Below are positions 51,290 through 64,000 of a stretch of DNA of 64,000 nt, piece after piece. The stretch lies in contig OZ231126.1 of the NCBI GenBank assembly GCA_965153355.1, positions 94,116,001 to 94,180,000 on the forward strand, written 5' to 3'. Source of the stretch: Flaccisagitta enflata. Lineage: Eukaryota; Chaetognatha; Sagittoidea; Aphragmophora. A model generated the notes under the pieces. It did not search any database, was not told where the DNA came from, and saw only the letters and a program-made list of their open reading frames with translations. Position 1 is the stretch's first letter, and every line of letters begins with the position of its first letter. Position numbers and translations under genes: made by a program.

Positions 51290-51875
51290 CAGTGGGGTTC
51301 GTGGAATAACAACCTAAACTGGAGGAAGGTATTTAAATGTCTTAATTTCATTTGGCAAACTTAATATTTGAAATATAAATTGTTCACTTGATGCTTTTGT
51401 CCCTGAGTTTTTTGGTTGCTATGGAAACCAAAATTATTTTTTCAAACATTTATAACCACTAAAATATCAATATTCTGAGAAATATTGTCAGGGAACATTG
51501 CTCAAAATTAAATTTGCTACAACTTTCCCACAGTATGTTCTGTAAGAATATTGCTCGTTTGGCCGTTGCTAGGGGGCATCACACCTAGCAACCGCTAAAT
51601 GATGCTCCCTAGCAACGGCTAAACCAGCAATATTCTTACAGGACATACTATGGGAAAGTTGTAGCAAATTTAATTCTGAGTAATGTTCCCTGATAATATT
51701 TGTCAAAATATTGATATTCTAGTTGTTATAAATGTTCAAAAAAATAATTTTGGTTTCCATAGCAACCAAAGCATCAACTGAACAACTTATATTTCAAATA
51801 TCAAGTTTGTCAAATGAAATTAAGACACTTAAATACCTTCCTCCAGTTTAGGCTGTTATTCCACGAACCCCACTG
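51290..51875. mobile_element. 586-bp palindromic mariner-type MITE
   Basis: Second copy of the family at 25551: CAGTGGGGTTCGTGGAATAA with its complement, TA on both sides. The empty site GAGCTAACTAGTGG matches a related segment near 54575. Confidence 0.88.
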
Positions 51876-52398
51876 TAACTAGTGGCGCAAACTGCATGTT
51901 TCTATCCTTATTTGTTTAGATTTGAAAGCATTTCAAAGATAAAAGGGTATGAGGGTCATTTTGCAGTGTCAATTTCAAAGGCAATTTTGACTCTTTTCAC
52001 ATTTTTCAGTATTTCTCAACCTTAAATGGACCAATCTGCATAAAATTGGTGATCAAATTGAAGAGTTTTTGCTGCTCTAGCTGATGGTAAAAAAAAATTT
52101 TGATCAATTTTGCCCTTAATTCTTTTTATTGACTGCAGGTGTAAAAAAAATCAATTTTCTTGAAAATTGGGCAATTTTGGACAAAAAATTAGACCACCTC
52201 CATTTTTTAGAAATACTTAAAATCCATGAGCAAAATAAAGTACTGCTCAAGAGCTACCCAGTGGTGCAATCCGCATGCAGTCAGCGGACAAAACACAATA
52301 GGTATATATATCACTCTGTTGGTTTTGATCTAACGCATTGATGTTGAACAGAATGCTGTGAATAACAATTGGTTGTTGAAATTACAGCCGGCTGTTAA

Positions 52399-53190
<792 letters not shown>

Positions 53191-54584
53191 AACAAAGCTG
53201 GCAAAAATCCAACTTTCACCAAATAGAATGAGACCTGCAGATTCATAATCCTGATGAAATTCTTAGAAGTTTGATATGTCACAACATATACTTTTACATG
53301 ACTGAGGCTCTCCACTGTTAATCTCTCTCTTTTTCTCTCAGTGACCATATTCTATGGTGACTGAGATTGTTTTGTCCTTTCCATTGTTCAAGGTTGGGGC
53401 TTAGGCTCTATCCTCCTCCATGTACACCTTTCCTTTACACTTCATTTTCATTTTTCATCATTTGATGCCTTCTCACTTTCTGCAGTCTTCTTCTTTACCA
53501 CTTTTATCTCCTCTGTTTGCGAAATTTAGTAATAAAGGTGATGGTAGCTATAAGCCTACCAGAAACTACACTGGCATTGAACAGTGTATTTCTGACTGGT
53601 CCACAGTCCAGTAATTACTATATCATGAATAGATGGAGATACATCTTCTTTAATTCTTATATTTGACTTTTAGTTCTACTTTTAGCCTTTTACCTTTTCA
53701 TGCTTCTTCTATTAACAACATATAATATACTTTTACATGAAAATAAAAAATTTTTATTATTGTTTAATGTAATTATAACGTAATGTTAAAAAAAATTTTT
53801 TTTTACAAAAAGTGTCAAGTGTAACATATCACACTTCTCAGAATTCATAAGGAGTATGAATCTGCAGGTCTCATTCTATTTAGGAGAAATTGGATTTTTG
53901 CCAACTTTGTAACTTAACAGCCGGCTGTATTTGCAACAACCAGTTGTTGTTTACAGCATTCTATCTAACATCAGTGGGTTGAATCAAAACCAACAGAGTG
54001 ATATATACACCTATTGTGTTTTGTCCGCTGACTGCATATTTCTATCTTAATCTGTTGAGATTTTAGAGCATTTCAAAGATGAATGGGTATGAAGGTCAAA
54101 TTTCAGCTTCAATTTCAATGGCAATTATGATATTTTTCACATTTTTCAGTATTTCTCAGCTTTAGATGGACCAATCTGCATGAAACTGGTGATCAAATTA
54201 AAGTTTTTGCTTCTCTAGCTGATGGTAAAAAAATCTTTGATCGATTTTGCCCTAAATCTTTTCTATTGACTGCAGAAGCAGGTGTAAAACAGTCGATTTT
54301 CTTGAAAATTGGGGCAATTTTGGACAAGTAATTCAACTGCTTCCATTTTCAAAACATACTTAAGAAAAATAAAGTACTGCTCAAGAACTAATTAGTGGTG
54401 CAATTGGCATGTCAACATGTATTTGCATTTAGATTTTACAGAACCTTAAAGAACAAAGGGTATGTCAAAATGACCATTTATGCTGATTTTGGCCATTTGG
54501 GCCTCAATTTTGGGTCACTTTGCCATAGAAATTGATAGGAAAGTCCAAAATATTATAAACGAAGAGCTCAAGAGCTAACCAGTG

Positions 54585-55174
54585 CACTAAGGGCGTTTTT
54601 TTAGTAATATGGCGAATAAACAATGAATTTTTTATTTCAATTTTTGATTGATAGATCTATAGATAGGTCTCATGGAAAGTGATCCACACCAGTTTTGAAC
54701 AATTCTTTAACTTGTATTGCCCAGAAAGTTACTTTAAGTAATGTTTTCCTCTTTATATCATTACTGAGACAGAAAAAAAATCCATTGCCGCCTTTTGCCA
54801 TGGAAAGACTAGGCTCTATCTGTAGCTATGGCAATAACGATTCTAGGTTCAAAATCTGAAGATACACTTTTTGTCACTTTAGGAGTTATAGCACATGGAA
54901 AATAGTTGCAATATCTGCTCATTGCATTATGGAAATCCATCATCGCATCTTTCATCGATTTTTTCCCTTAAGAAACGGGACCAAAATGCAGCTGAGAAAC
55001 AGCAGAGACAGCTGAGAGGCAGGAGAAGCTGCAGGGGAGTAAGAGTTTTTTGTTTTCATTGCACTTTCTGGCAATCAAAAGAGGTGGCCTCTATGTACAA
55101 AAATGTAAACCATTGCTCTCACAGACTCCAGACAGATGGTACAGACGGGTAAGCATGCCCTATTTTCCAGTGTG
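54585..55174 (+). mobile_element. 590-bp CAC...GTG element with 5-bp duplication (copy 2)
   Basis: It runs from CACTAAGGGCGTTTTTTTAG to TATTTTCCAGTGTG, flanked by CAGTG on both sides (54580-54584, 55175-55179). Length and sequence match the copy at 40892. Its 85-codon open frame occurs in both copies but resembles no known protein. Confidence 0.88.
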
Positions 55175-55495
55175 CAGTGGCGCAATCTGTATGTTTCTAT
55201 CTTTATCTGTAAGAATTTGAGAGCGATGCAAACCTCAGATGGTATGAGGGTCATTTTGTGGTTGTGATCCTAATGGCAATTTTGACTCTTTTCACAAAGT
55301 TAGATATATATATATTGTCCATCTTTCATATCTCGGCTTTAAATGAACCAATCATAGTAAAATTGGTGATATGGCCCCCAAAAATTCTATTGACTCTCAA
55401 AGCAGGTGCTAAATACCAGATATTAATGCTTTTTAGGCAAAATTGGTAGTATGATTAGGTGAAATTGGTAGTATGATTACGCAACTTCCAGTTAA

Positions 55496-55689
55496 AACGA
55501 AGCCAGATACCCGGTTAGAAGTCCCGGTTACTCTAGTCGCATGTGGGTGGGCAAGGGCTGCATTTGAGGTCACTGGAGCATTTGGGCAGGATTAGTGATG
55601 TAAAAAAAAAAAGACATAAAAAAATAAACATATGGGCGGACAGATGGATGGACAAATTGGAGTGTAGAGACGCATATCACGCAACTAAA
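55496..55689 (+). mobile_element. Rep-A copy
   Basis: It has AGATACCCGGTTAGAAG, CTAGTCGCATGTGGGTGGGC, GAGGTCACTGGAGCATTTGG and ends GAGACGCATATCACGCAACT with AAACATG. It is diverged. Confidence 0.75.
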
Positions 55690-56292
55690 CATGACCTAAA
55701 ATCTATGAGCGAATTAAACTACTGCCAATGAGGTAACCAGTGGTGCAGTCGGCACATCTAAATTCTGATGCGTCATGATTCTACAGAGCTTCAAAGGTCA
55801 GATGTCATTTTTTGCCTAGCAATCATCATGTCGATATATGCATTTAGGCGGGAAGAACTTCAACCAACTACGTTTCTGGTTGGTCTGTTGTTTTGTCACT
55901 CACATTTTCAACGATGCCTGAATGATCCCTAAGGTAGCTGCATGTGACCATGTCACTTTGATAAACCAGTCCCATCATTCAAAGTAAAAATTTACTTTGC
56001 TTTTGAAAATTACATTCAAGATGAATAGACAAAATTGTAAATGAATGTTTAAATCTGAAATTAATACAAGTATGATTTGTCCATCCATCTGCTTATCTTT
56101 TTATGTTTTACGGATTTTTCTGTTGATTTCTACAGCGAAGTGACCCAAAATTGAGGCCAAAATAGCCAATATCACCATAAATAAATACCCTTTGATCTTT
56201 GAAGTTTTGTAAAATCTAAATGTAAATACATGTTGACATGCCGATTGCACCTCTCTTGAGCAGTACTTTATTCTGCTCATGAATTTCAAGTC

Positions 56293-56450
56293 TTTTTAGA
56301 TGCGTCCATGCATCTCTATAAGAGGCTTTGTCCATCCGTCCGTCCGTCCGTCCGTCCGTCGGTCCGTCACGCTCGAGTTGAAAACGATCGCAAATGACCG
56401 CAAAGTCGATTTCATCATTTTAGGATCTGACATAGGGCTGATGCAATGTT

Positions 56451-56535
<85 letters not shown>
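56293..56535. repeat. Rep-A end followed by (GA)n
   Basis: A minus-oriented Rep-A end (AGATGCGTCCATGCATCT hairpin, GTCCGTCCGTCCGTCGG) at 56293-56375 is truncated. A GA microsatellite runs from about 56453 to 56533. Confidence 0.8.
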
Positions 56536-59328
56536 TGTCTGTTTTAGTTTTAGTAAGATTGTCATTTACGAGCTAAGCCGCATGTGGACGCATTGTTGTA
56601 CCCCCTGGATACTTGTTTAAAAATGGAGGCATTCGAATTTTTTGTCTAAAATTGCCCAATCGACTTTTTTACGTCTGCTTCTGCGGTCAATAAAAAAGAT
56701 TATGGGCAAAATTGTTCAAAGATTTTTTTACCATCAGCTAGATCAGCAAAAACTCTACAGCAGCGAAAACTCTACAATTTGATCACCAATTTCATGCAGA
56801 TTGGTCCATCTAAAGCTGAGAAATACTGAAAAATGTGTAAAATATCATAATTGCCATTGAAATTGAAGCTGAAATTTGACCTTCACACCCATTCATCTTT
56901 GAAATGCTCTAAAATCTCAACAAATTAAGATAAAAATATGCAGATAGCACCACTGGGTAGCTCTTAAGCTCTATTTTCATAATCTTATGGATTTTTTTAT
57001 CAATTTCTAAACAGCCAAAATCACCATAAATGGTCATTTTGACATACCCTTTGATCTTTGAAGTTCTGTAAAATCTAAATGCAAAAACATATTGACATGC
57101 TGATTGCACCGCTAGTTAGCTCTTGAGCAGTACTTTATTTTGCTCATGAATTTTAAGTATTTCTAAAAAATGGAGGTGATCTAATTTTTTGTCCAAAATT
57201 GCTCAATTTTCAGGAAAATTGACTTTTTTTCACCTGCTTCTACAGTCAATAAAAAAAATTAAGGGCAAAATCGATCAAAATTTTTTTTACCATTAGCTAG
57301 AGCAGCAAAAACTCTTCAACTTGATCACCAATTTTGATACTACAAAATGACCCTCATACCCTTTCATCTTTGAAATGCTCTCAAATCTAAACAAATAAAG
57401 ATAGAAGCATGCGCATTGCGCCAATAGTTAGCTCTTGAGCTCTAGTTTTATAATCTCATGGACTACAGGTTCGATTTTTTAAGGCAAAGTGGCCCAATTT
57501 GGCAGCCAAAATGACCTAAATTTGACATTTTTACCACAACCACCATCAAGTTATGATCAAAATATAAAATCTGGAACCTCTTAATCACGGAGAAAAGTCA
57601 TATAGCAAGTAGTTTTCAACTGTATAGACATAGTCTGTTTAAAGAAGCTGCAGGCTGGGGTGTTCAATTGTTCAATTGATTTGATGCAAAAACTGTTGGC
57701 CCTACTGGATACACGGCTACCAAAGTCACGTGCAGGTGCAGGTTTTACCTGCAACTTCGATGCATTTTTCAAGCTTTTGGTAAGGAAGGGTGTCTTGTTA
57801 CAGCATTAGCGTTTTTCAGGATAATTTTAGAGAAAATATGAAACCAGCTTTGAATTTAGCATGATTAAAACTGTCGGACCCTTCGAGTGTAGCTGAGATT
57901 TTTGAAAGTGTGATTTTTGAAAGCGTGGAAGCTTTTTATATCAAACTCATCCTTACTCCCCTGAGACTGAGTGGCTTTTTTAGTCGCGTGGACGCGACTC
58001 TACAACCCGCTTTGTCGGTCGGTCGGTCGGTTGGTCGGTCGGTCGGTCGGTCGGTCGGTCGGTCGGTCGGTCACACTTTCTTTTTTTTATCAATTTTATT
58101 TCTTTAACTCATTTTTAGTCATTCTAAGTCATTCTGAGTCATTATAAGTCATTTTAAGTCATTATAAGTCATTTTAAGTCATTATAAGTCATTTTAAGTC
58201 ATTTTGAGTCATTCTAAGTCATTATTGTCATTTTAGTCAATATAGTCCTTTTCATCATTTTAAGTCATTCTAAGTCATTTTAAGTTATTTTAAGTCATTT
58301 CAAGTGATTCTAAGTCATCTCAAGTGATTTTAAGGCATTTTAAGTCATTCCAAGTCATTTTAAGTCATTATTGTCATTTTAGTCAATATAATCCTTTTCA
58401 TCTTTTTAAGTCATTTTAAGTCATTTTATGTCATTTTAAGTCATTATGAGTCATTATACGTCATTTTAAGTCATTTTTAGTCATTCTAAGTCATTCTAAG
58501 TCATTCTAAGTCATTCTAAGTCATTCTAAGTCATTTTAGTCATTTTAGTCAATATATTCATTTCACTTTTTATTTACATAATTATAGGTAACTATAGGTC
58601 ATTATGAAATTATGGGTAATCATAGGTCATTATAGGTAATCATAGGTCATTGTAGGTAATTTTAGGTCATTATGTAATTATAGGTAATTTTAGGTTATTA
58701 TGCAATTTCAGGTCATTATTGGTAATTATAGGTCAGTATGTAATCATAGGTAATTATAGGTAATCATAGGTAATTATAGGTCATTATAGGTAATTATAGG
58801 TAATTAGAGGTAAGTATAGGTCATTATGTAATTATAGGTCATAAGAGGTAACTATAGGTCATTATAGGTCATTATGCAATTATAGGTCATTATTGGTAAT
58901 TATAGGTCATTGTGTAATTATAGATAATTATAGGTAATAAAAGGTAATAATAGATCAATGTAGGTAAATATAGGTCATTATGTAATTATAGGTAATTATA
59001 GGTCATTATAGATAGTTATTGGTAATAATAGGTCATTATGAAATTAAAGGTAATTATAGGTAATCAAAGGTCATTAAAGGTAAATATAGGTCATTATGTA
59101 ATCATGGGTAATCATAGGTAATCATAGATCATTATAGGACGCAGTGTACGGGAAGAAGAAATTTTGTGCGTCATTACAATTTTTTACATATTTTTTATAT
59201 TATCTTTTAAAACAATTTTTTGTTGAAAAAACATTTTTTAAGTGTTGAACAATAAATTTTGGTGCTGTTTTCTAATTCGGTGATGTCTTTTGTTTTACTT
59301 ACTTTCTAAGCGGGTTTTTATTTAGGGT

Positions 59329-59410
59329 TAGGGGTAGGGTTAGGGTTAAGGTTGGGGTTGGGGGTGGTTTTAGGGTTAGGGTTAGGGTCAGAGCTAGCGT
59401 TAGGGTAAGG
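59329..59410. repeat. TTAGGG-like interstitial repeat
   Basis: Irregular TTAGGG, TAGGGG and TTGGGG units over about 80 bp, next to the array of the large Rep-A copy. This is not a chromosome end. Confidence 0.75.
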
Positions 59411-59589
59411 TGAGAGCTGTGTTAAATACATTTCAACCCGAATCTACTCGAATTATAGCTTCGCCCAAACGGGAAAACCTGATAAAAACAAAAGATCAGT
59501 ATCGTCTTAGAAATTTTTTCCTAAATTTTTGCATAGATAATCTCTGACATACAGATTTGATGTACATAATGTATTGAAATAAGGTAGAA

Positions 59590-60355
59590 ATAGTCGCAAA
59601 AGCGTTAGATGGTCAGCGGTACCCGTTGCCCCTATGTGAGTGTATGTGGGTGTGAGGTGGTTAGTGGGGCAGCGGCCCCGAAGGGGCCGATGACCTATGC
59701 TGGTTTTATTTGAGTCCCAAGGCTGTGATTTGAGCCTGGAGGCTTGGTTTTAAGCCTCAAGGCTGGGATTTGAGCTTCCAGGCAGAGATTTGAGCTATAT
59801 GGCTGGGATTTGAGCTTTGAGGCTGGGATTTGAGCCACGAGACTAGGATTTGGGCCTCAAGACTAGGATTTGGGCCTTGAGACTAGGATTGGAGCCTGGA
59901 GGCTTGGATTTGAGCGTTGAGGCTGGGATTAGAGCTTCAAGGCTGGGATTTGAGCTTCAAGGCTTCGATTTGAGCTTCAAGGCTGGGATTTGAGTTTCGA
60001 GCCTGGGATTTGAGCTTTGAGGCTGGGATTTGAGCTTTGAGGCCGGGATTTGAGCTTTGAGGCTGGGATTTGAGCTTTGAGGCTGGGATTTGAGCTTTGA
60101 GGCAGGGATTTGAGCTTTGAGGCAGGGATTTGAGCCTTGAGGCTAGGATTTGATCCTCTAGGCTGGGATTTGAGCCTTGAGGCAGGGATTTGAGCCTCGA
60201 GGCTGGGATTTGAGCCTCGAGGCTAGGATTTGTGCCTCGAGGCCGGGATTTGAGCCTTGAGGCGGGGGGGGGGGTACGGAGAAGGAGAAGGAGAAGGAGG
60301 AGAAATTTCTCCTGTGTGAAAGCATAGGTCATCGGCCCCTTCGGGGCCGCTGCCC
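59590..60355. mobile_element. Rep-B copy
   Basis: It runs from TAGTCGCAAAAGCG and GGTCAGCGGTACCCGTTGCC to GGGGCCGCTGCCC. The internal inverted repeats GGCCGATGACCTATGC and complement flank about 27 units of GGCTGGGATTTGAGCTTTGA. Its CCCCTATGTGAG site is the empty target of the 590-bp element at 40892. Confidence 0.87.
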
Positions 60356-60779
60356 AAAAAGAAGATTTTTTATAGAAAATAATACTTTGTCATCTCACTC
60401 CTGTTAGGTGAAATTATACCATTGCATAGAATTAAAGAAATTTGCATTTATAAAAACATGGCCTTTTTTTAAAAACATATAAGAAAAGGGCCATGTTCTT
60501 AGAAATGCAAAATTGTCTTTATTCAGACCATGATATAATTTCACCCAAAATTGTTTTGAAATTTTGTTCACCATTTTTGTAACAAATTCAAACATTCAAT
60601 CTTTATTGCTGATTGTTATGAACCTATAGTCAGTATAGGGGTTTAAAAACATTGTTAAAACACTTTGTACTTTATATCAAAAATACTTAACTGAAATCAC
60701 AATGATATTCTTAGATTGTAAATCTATATTACAAGCAAAAAGTAAAATGAAACCAAAATTTCCTGTTCCTGTACACCAT
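60356..60779. other. AT-rich stretch inside the large Rep-A copy
   Basis: A short palindrome (ATGGCCTTTTTTTAAAAACA against AAGAAAAGGGCCATG) lies near 60460-60496. Nothing else is supported. Confidence 0.45.
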
Positions 60780-61462
60780 GACATAGGTAATTATAGGTCA
60801 TTATTCAATTATAGGTAATTATAGCTAATCATAGGTAAATATAGGTAATTATAGGTCATTATGCAATTATAGGTAATTATAGGTAATCATAGGTCATCAT
60901 AGGTCATTATGTTGGTAAAGGTAGTAATGGGTAATTATGGGTAATCATAGGTCATTATAGGTAATTATTGGTCCATATGTAATTATAGGTAATCAATGGT
61001 CTTTATAGGTACTTATAGGTCATTATTCAATTATAAGTAATTGTAGGTAATTATAGGTAATCATAGGTCATTATAGGTAATTATAGGTCCTTATGTTATC
61101 ATAAGTAATTGTGGGTAATTATGGGTCATTATAGGCAATTATAGGTCAATAGGTAATTATAGTCATTATCGTCATTACTGGAAAAAACGCACTTATATAA
61201 TTTGGCAATTATGTAAGTAAGGCTCGCACGCAACTTATAGGTGTGGGCCTTGTTATCACTGAAAGGAGACATACTTGCTCCAGAGACACTTTCTTTGTAA
61301 TACCTGATGATGAAAATTTAACATTTTTCATATTATTAAACATTTTTCATATTATTAAACATTTTTCATATTATTCTCTCACTCGATCACCGTGTCAAAA
61401 TAAACAGTCATCTTTTATTCTCGCCACTTCAGCATGGTAACTACCCCGCAAACGTTCCTACA

Positions 61463-61665
61463 TTAGAGGCAATAACAAAAACATCTGATGTAACGAGATT
61501 AGAACCGAGAGATCAAATAGTGTCAAATCACCATAAGAGGAAACAACAAAAACATGGAATAAAGCGATATCAAACAGCTCATGCTCCCAAATAATGGCCA
61601 ACAAAACAACTCATCATCAAACGCAACAACAGAAACATCTCATCAACAAGAAAAGAACCCATATA
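61463..61665 (-). pseudogene. Decayed partial copies of the unit 1 S2 exon border
   Basis: On the coding strand, ATGTTTCTGTTGTTGCGTTT and GTTTTGTTGGCCATT match the first codons of the exon at 48857, then the match stops. A second copy has TTGATCTCTCGGTTCTAATC, ATCAGATGTTTTTGTTATTG and an early stop (TAG). These look like duplicated exon-intron borders that have lost coding ability, or ancient repeats that the exon recruited. Confidence 0.45.
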
Positions 61666-61863
61666 AAACAGCGCGTGTTAACGCCAAATTACTAACCTCT
61701 CCATTGGAAATGCGAAAGCTCAAAAAAAGCATTGAATATAGAACAAATAAGACAGGTTGGTCCCACTGTATAGTTGGTCCCTTTATCAAGTTGCTCACTT
61801 TTTAGGAGAGTTCAATCTCTGCCTTACATTTAAAGCATCTCACTTTCTTAGTTGTTTAAAACA

Positions 61864-62084
61864 AAACAAGGCCAGATACACGGCTACCCCAGTCGCGTGC
61901 GGGTGGGCAGGGACCGTAATTGAGGTCACCAGATCATTTGGGCAGGAGCAGTGAAGCCAAAAATCCCAAAAACCCCAAAAAAGTAAAGTGTGACGGACGG
62001 ACCAACGGACCGACGGACAGACCGACGGACGGACGAACGGACCGACAAAGCGGGGTGTAGAGTCGCGTAGCACGCGACTAAAAA
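61864..62084 (+). mobile_element. Complete Rep-A copy
   Basis: It runs from AACAAGGCCAGATACACGGC through AGTCGCGTGCGGGTGGGCAG and (GGAC)n to GTGTAGAGTCGCGTAGCACG and CGACTAAAAAA. It is a good reference copy of 221 bp. Confidence 0.9.
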
Positions 62085-62148
62085 ATTGCTATTTAAACAA
62101 TTGATTCAAACTTATTTATTGTCCCTTTAAAAGATTTCTTGAAAAATT

Positions 62149-62574
62149 CAGGGGTTTATATAATTGAGCGGCTTTTGATTTTATTCCCGCCCTGCCTTTG
62201 ATTTTCTTCCCCGCGATGCGTCGTGTCCCATTGCAAAACACATGATTTCTAGTCCCGTGCACGCGACTCTACAACCCGCTTTGTCCGTCGGTTGGTCGGT
62301 TGGTCCGTTGGTCACGCTTTACTTTTTTTTATGATTTTATTTCTTTGACCCTCACTGCTCCTGCCCAAATAGTCTGGTGACCTCAATTATGGCCCCTGCC
62401 CACCCGCACTCGACTCCGGTAGCCGTGTATCCGGCCTTGTTTCCCCACAAAGCAATAAAAAAGTATGATATAGGTTCAAATAGTGTTAAATTGTGTTGTA
62501 GTAATCAAATTTCACTCAATCATCAAAAAATTGTGTTGTAATAATCAAATTTTACTCAATCATCAAAATTTTTT
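62149..62574. mobile_element. Rep-E copy interrupted by Rep-A
   Basis: CAGGGGTTTATATAATTGAG and TTTGATTTTCTTCCCCGCGA begin a Rep-E copy. A minus-oriented Rep-A (62250-62441) splits it between GATTTC and TTCCCCACAAAGCAATAAAA, and the same sequence is continuous at about 39690. Confidence 0.8.
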
Positions 62575-62816
62575 TTTAGTCGCGTGCACTCGACTCTACA
62601 ACCCGCTTTGTCCGTCGGTCGGTCGGTCGGTCGGTCGGTGGGTTGGTCGGTCACACTTTACTTTTTTTTATGATTTTATTTCTTTGACCTCACTGCTCCT
62701 GCCCGAGTGACCTGGTCCGTCGGTCCGTCCGTAACATTTTTGAATTGCGAGCGGTTTTCGCATAACAGCTCATGCCCAACCGTCCGCGACTGGATTGCCG
62801 TGTATCCGGCCTTGTT
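62575..62816 (-). mobile_element. Rep-A copy next to a splice donor
   Basis: Hairpin TAGTCGCGTGCACTCGACT, (GGTC)n and a terminal CCGTGTATCCGGCCTTGTT. It ends about 8 nt from the donor dinucleotide of the exon at 62825, so the intron begins GTACATACA and then the element. Confidence 0.82.
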
Positions 62817-62824
62817 GTATGTAC

Positions 62825-62972
62825 TGGCTAACTTGCATGAAGACTCCGAGTGGGATGGTGTGAAACTTAATCGGTTGGGTGAATTGTTGATCATAATTGT
62901 GACGCCCGTCGCCCCTATCGCGAGAAAAAGACGACGAAGACCTATAGTTACACGCGGGTAGGTACGGGTAGG
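62825..62972 (-). CDS. Probable channel unit 1: S1 exon
   Basis: Suggested acceptor ATAAACAG|CCT and donor TAGCCA|GTACAT, 148 nt. The chosen frame reads TYPRVTIGLRRLFLAIGATG, VTIMINNSPNRLSF and SHSESSCKLA, a moderately hydrophobic helix preceded by basic residues, like the S1 exon at 27368. A second frame (NYDQQFTQPIKFHTIPLG, VFMQVSQ) is also open, so the frame is uncertain. It ends in phase 1, which does not join the exon at 48857 directly, so at least one exon carrying the start of S2 is missing. The N-terminus may lie beyond 64000. Confidence 0.42.
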
Positions 62973-62997
62973 CTGTTTATGTCATTCAGCAGTGTTG

Positions 62998-64000
<1,003 letters not shown>

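Larger units (their letters stand above)
57975..61253 (-). mobile_element. Very large Rep-A copy with changing arrays
   Basis: The terminal hairpin GTCGCGTGGACGCGAC and (GGTC)n zone at 57977-58070 begin it, and AAGTTGCGTGCGAGCC plus GGCC at about 61215-61250 (opposite strand) end it. In between are AAGTCATTTT units (58090-58560), then units mixing TATAGGTAAT and TATAGGTCAT (58570-59140 and 60780-61190). A diverged stretch and a Rep-B insertion interrupt the array. Confidence 0.65.

Noticed and set aside
54895-55152. An 85-codon frame present identically at 40914-41171 and 54895-55152
   Set aside because: Both copies lie inside the 590-bp element, and its conservation reflects the recency of transposition. 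No domain or splice context supports a protein.
57910-58107. Ser-Val-Gly-Arg repeat frame at 57910-58107 and similar ones near 62483 and 22700
   Set aside because: These are translations of the (GGTC)n zone of Rep-A, with no independent evidence of coding.

Overview
This is eukaryotic DNA, most likely from an invertebrate animal or a close relative of animals. It is AT-rich and has spliced genes with standard GT-AG introns, very long microsatellites, many nested DNA transposons, one non-LTR retroelement remnant and a patch of TTAGGG-like repeats. The species cannot be named from the sequence. There are no bacterial operons, rRNAs, convincing tRNAs or CRISPR arrays.

The main content is one large gene on the minus strand. 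Seventeen exons were reconstructed by hand, from about 62.97 kb down to the left edge of the window. They encode concatenated channel units, each with voltage-sensor-like helices S1-S4, S5, an extracellular turret, a P-loop, S6, a C-linker and a cyclic-nucleotide-binding-like domain (CNBD). Unit 1 runs from about 62.97 to 28.3 kb, unit 2 from 27.68 to 8.37 kb, and unit 3 starts near 2.2 kb and leaves the window in its S5-P turret. Splice phases agree at every neighbouring exon junction that can be tested, except where an exon is probably still missing: S1-S2 of unit 1, the S2-S3 linker of unit 2, and the CNBD-to-S1 join before unit 3. The closest known architecture is the concatenated four-repeat CNGK (tetraKCNG) sperm channel of sea urchins. 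Here, however, the filters read TVGLGIN and TTQGSGN rather than GYGD, and the conserved arginine of the cyclic-nucleotide pocket is absent in both complete CNBDs.

The introns are packed with repeats, labelled here as follows. Rep-A: short elements running from ACAAGGCC to a terminal hairpin plus CTAAAAA, often carrying long arrays of 10-11 bp units. Rep-B: elements with GGGCAGCGGCCCCG inverted repeats around arrays of 20-bp units. Rep-C: about 0.8-1.2 kb elements that carry a (GT)n(CT)n microsatellite and end in a 30-bp palindrome. Rep-D: arrays of roughly 155-bp units ('GGCTGGTAGGCTGGTTGGG') and 'GGCGTTGTCAAAC' units. Rep-E: TIR elements beginning CAGGGGTGTATAT. There are also several TA-flanked mariner/pogo-type MITEs and foldbacks, a 3.2-kb foldback with an 8-bp target duplication, a 6.7-kb foldback with a 3-bp duplication, and two 590-bp elements with CAC...GTG ends and 5-bp duplications.

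The repeats and the gene interact. Microsatellites form the polypyrimidine tract or donor of several exons. A MITE lies 5 nt from an acceptor. Rep-A and Rep-B copies begin about 9 nt inside two introns. Complementary microsatellites flank three exons. A decayed reverse transcriptase (plus strand, 29.8-34.9 kb) is broken by several younger insertions and sits in the intron between the unit-1 C-linker and CNBD exons.
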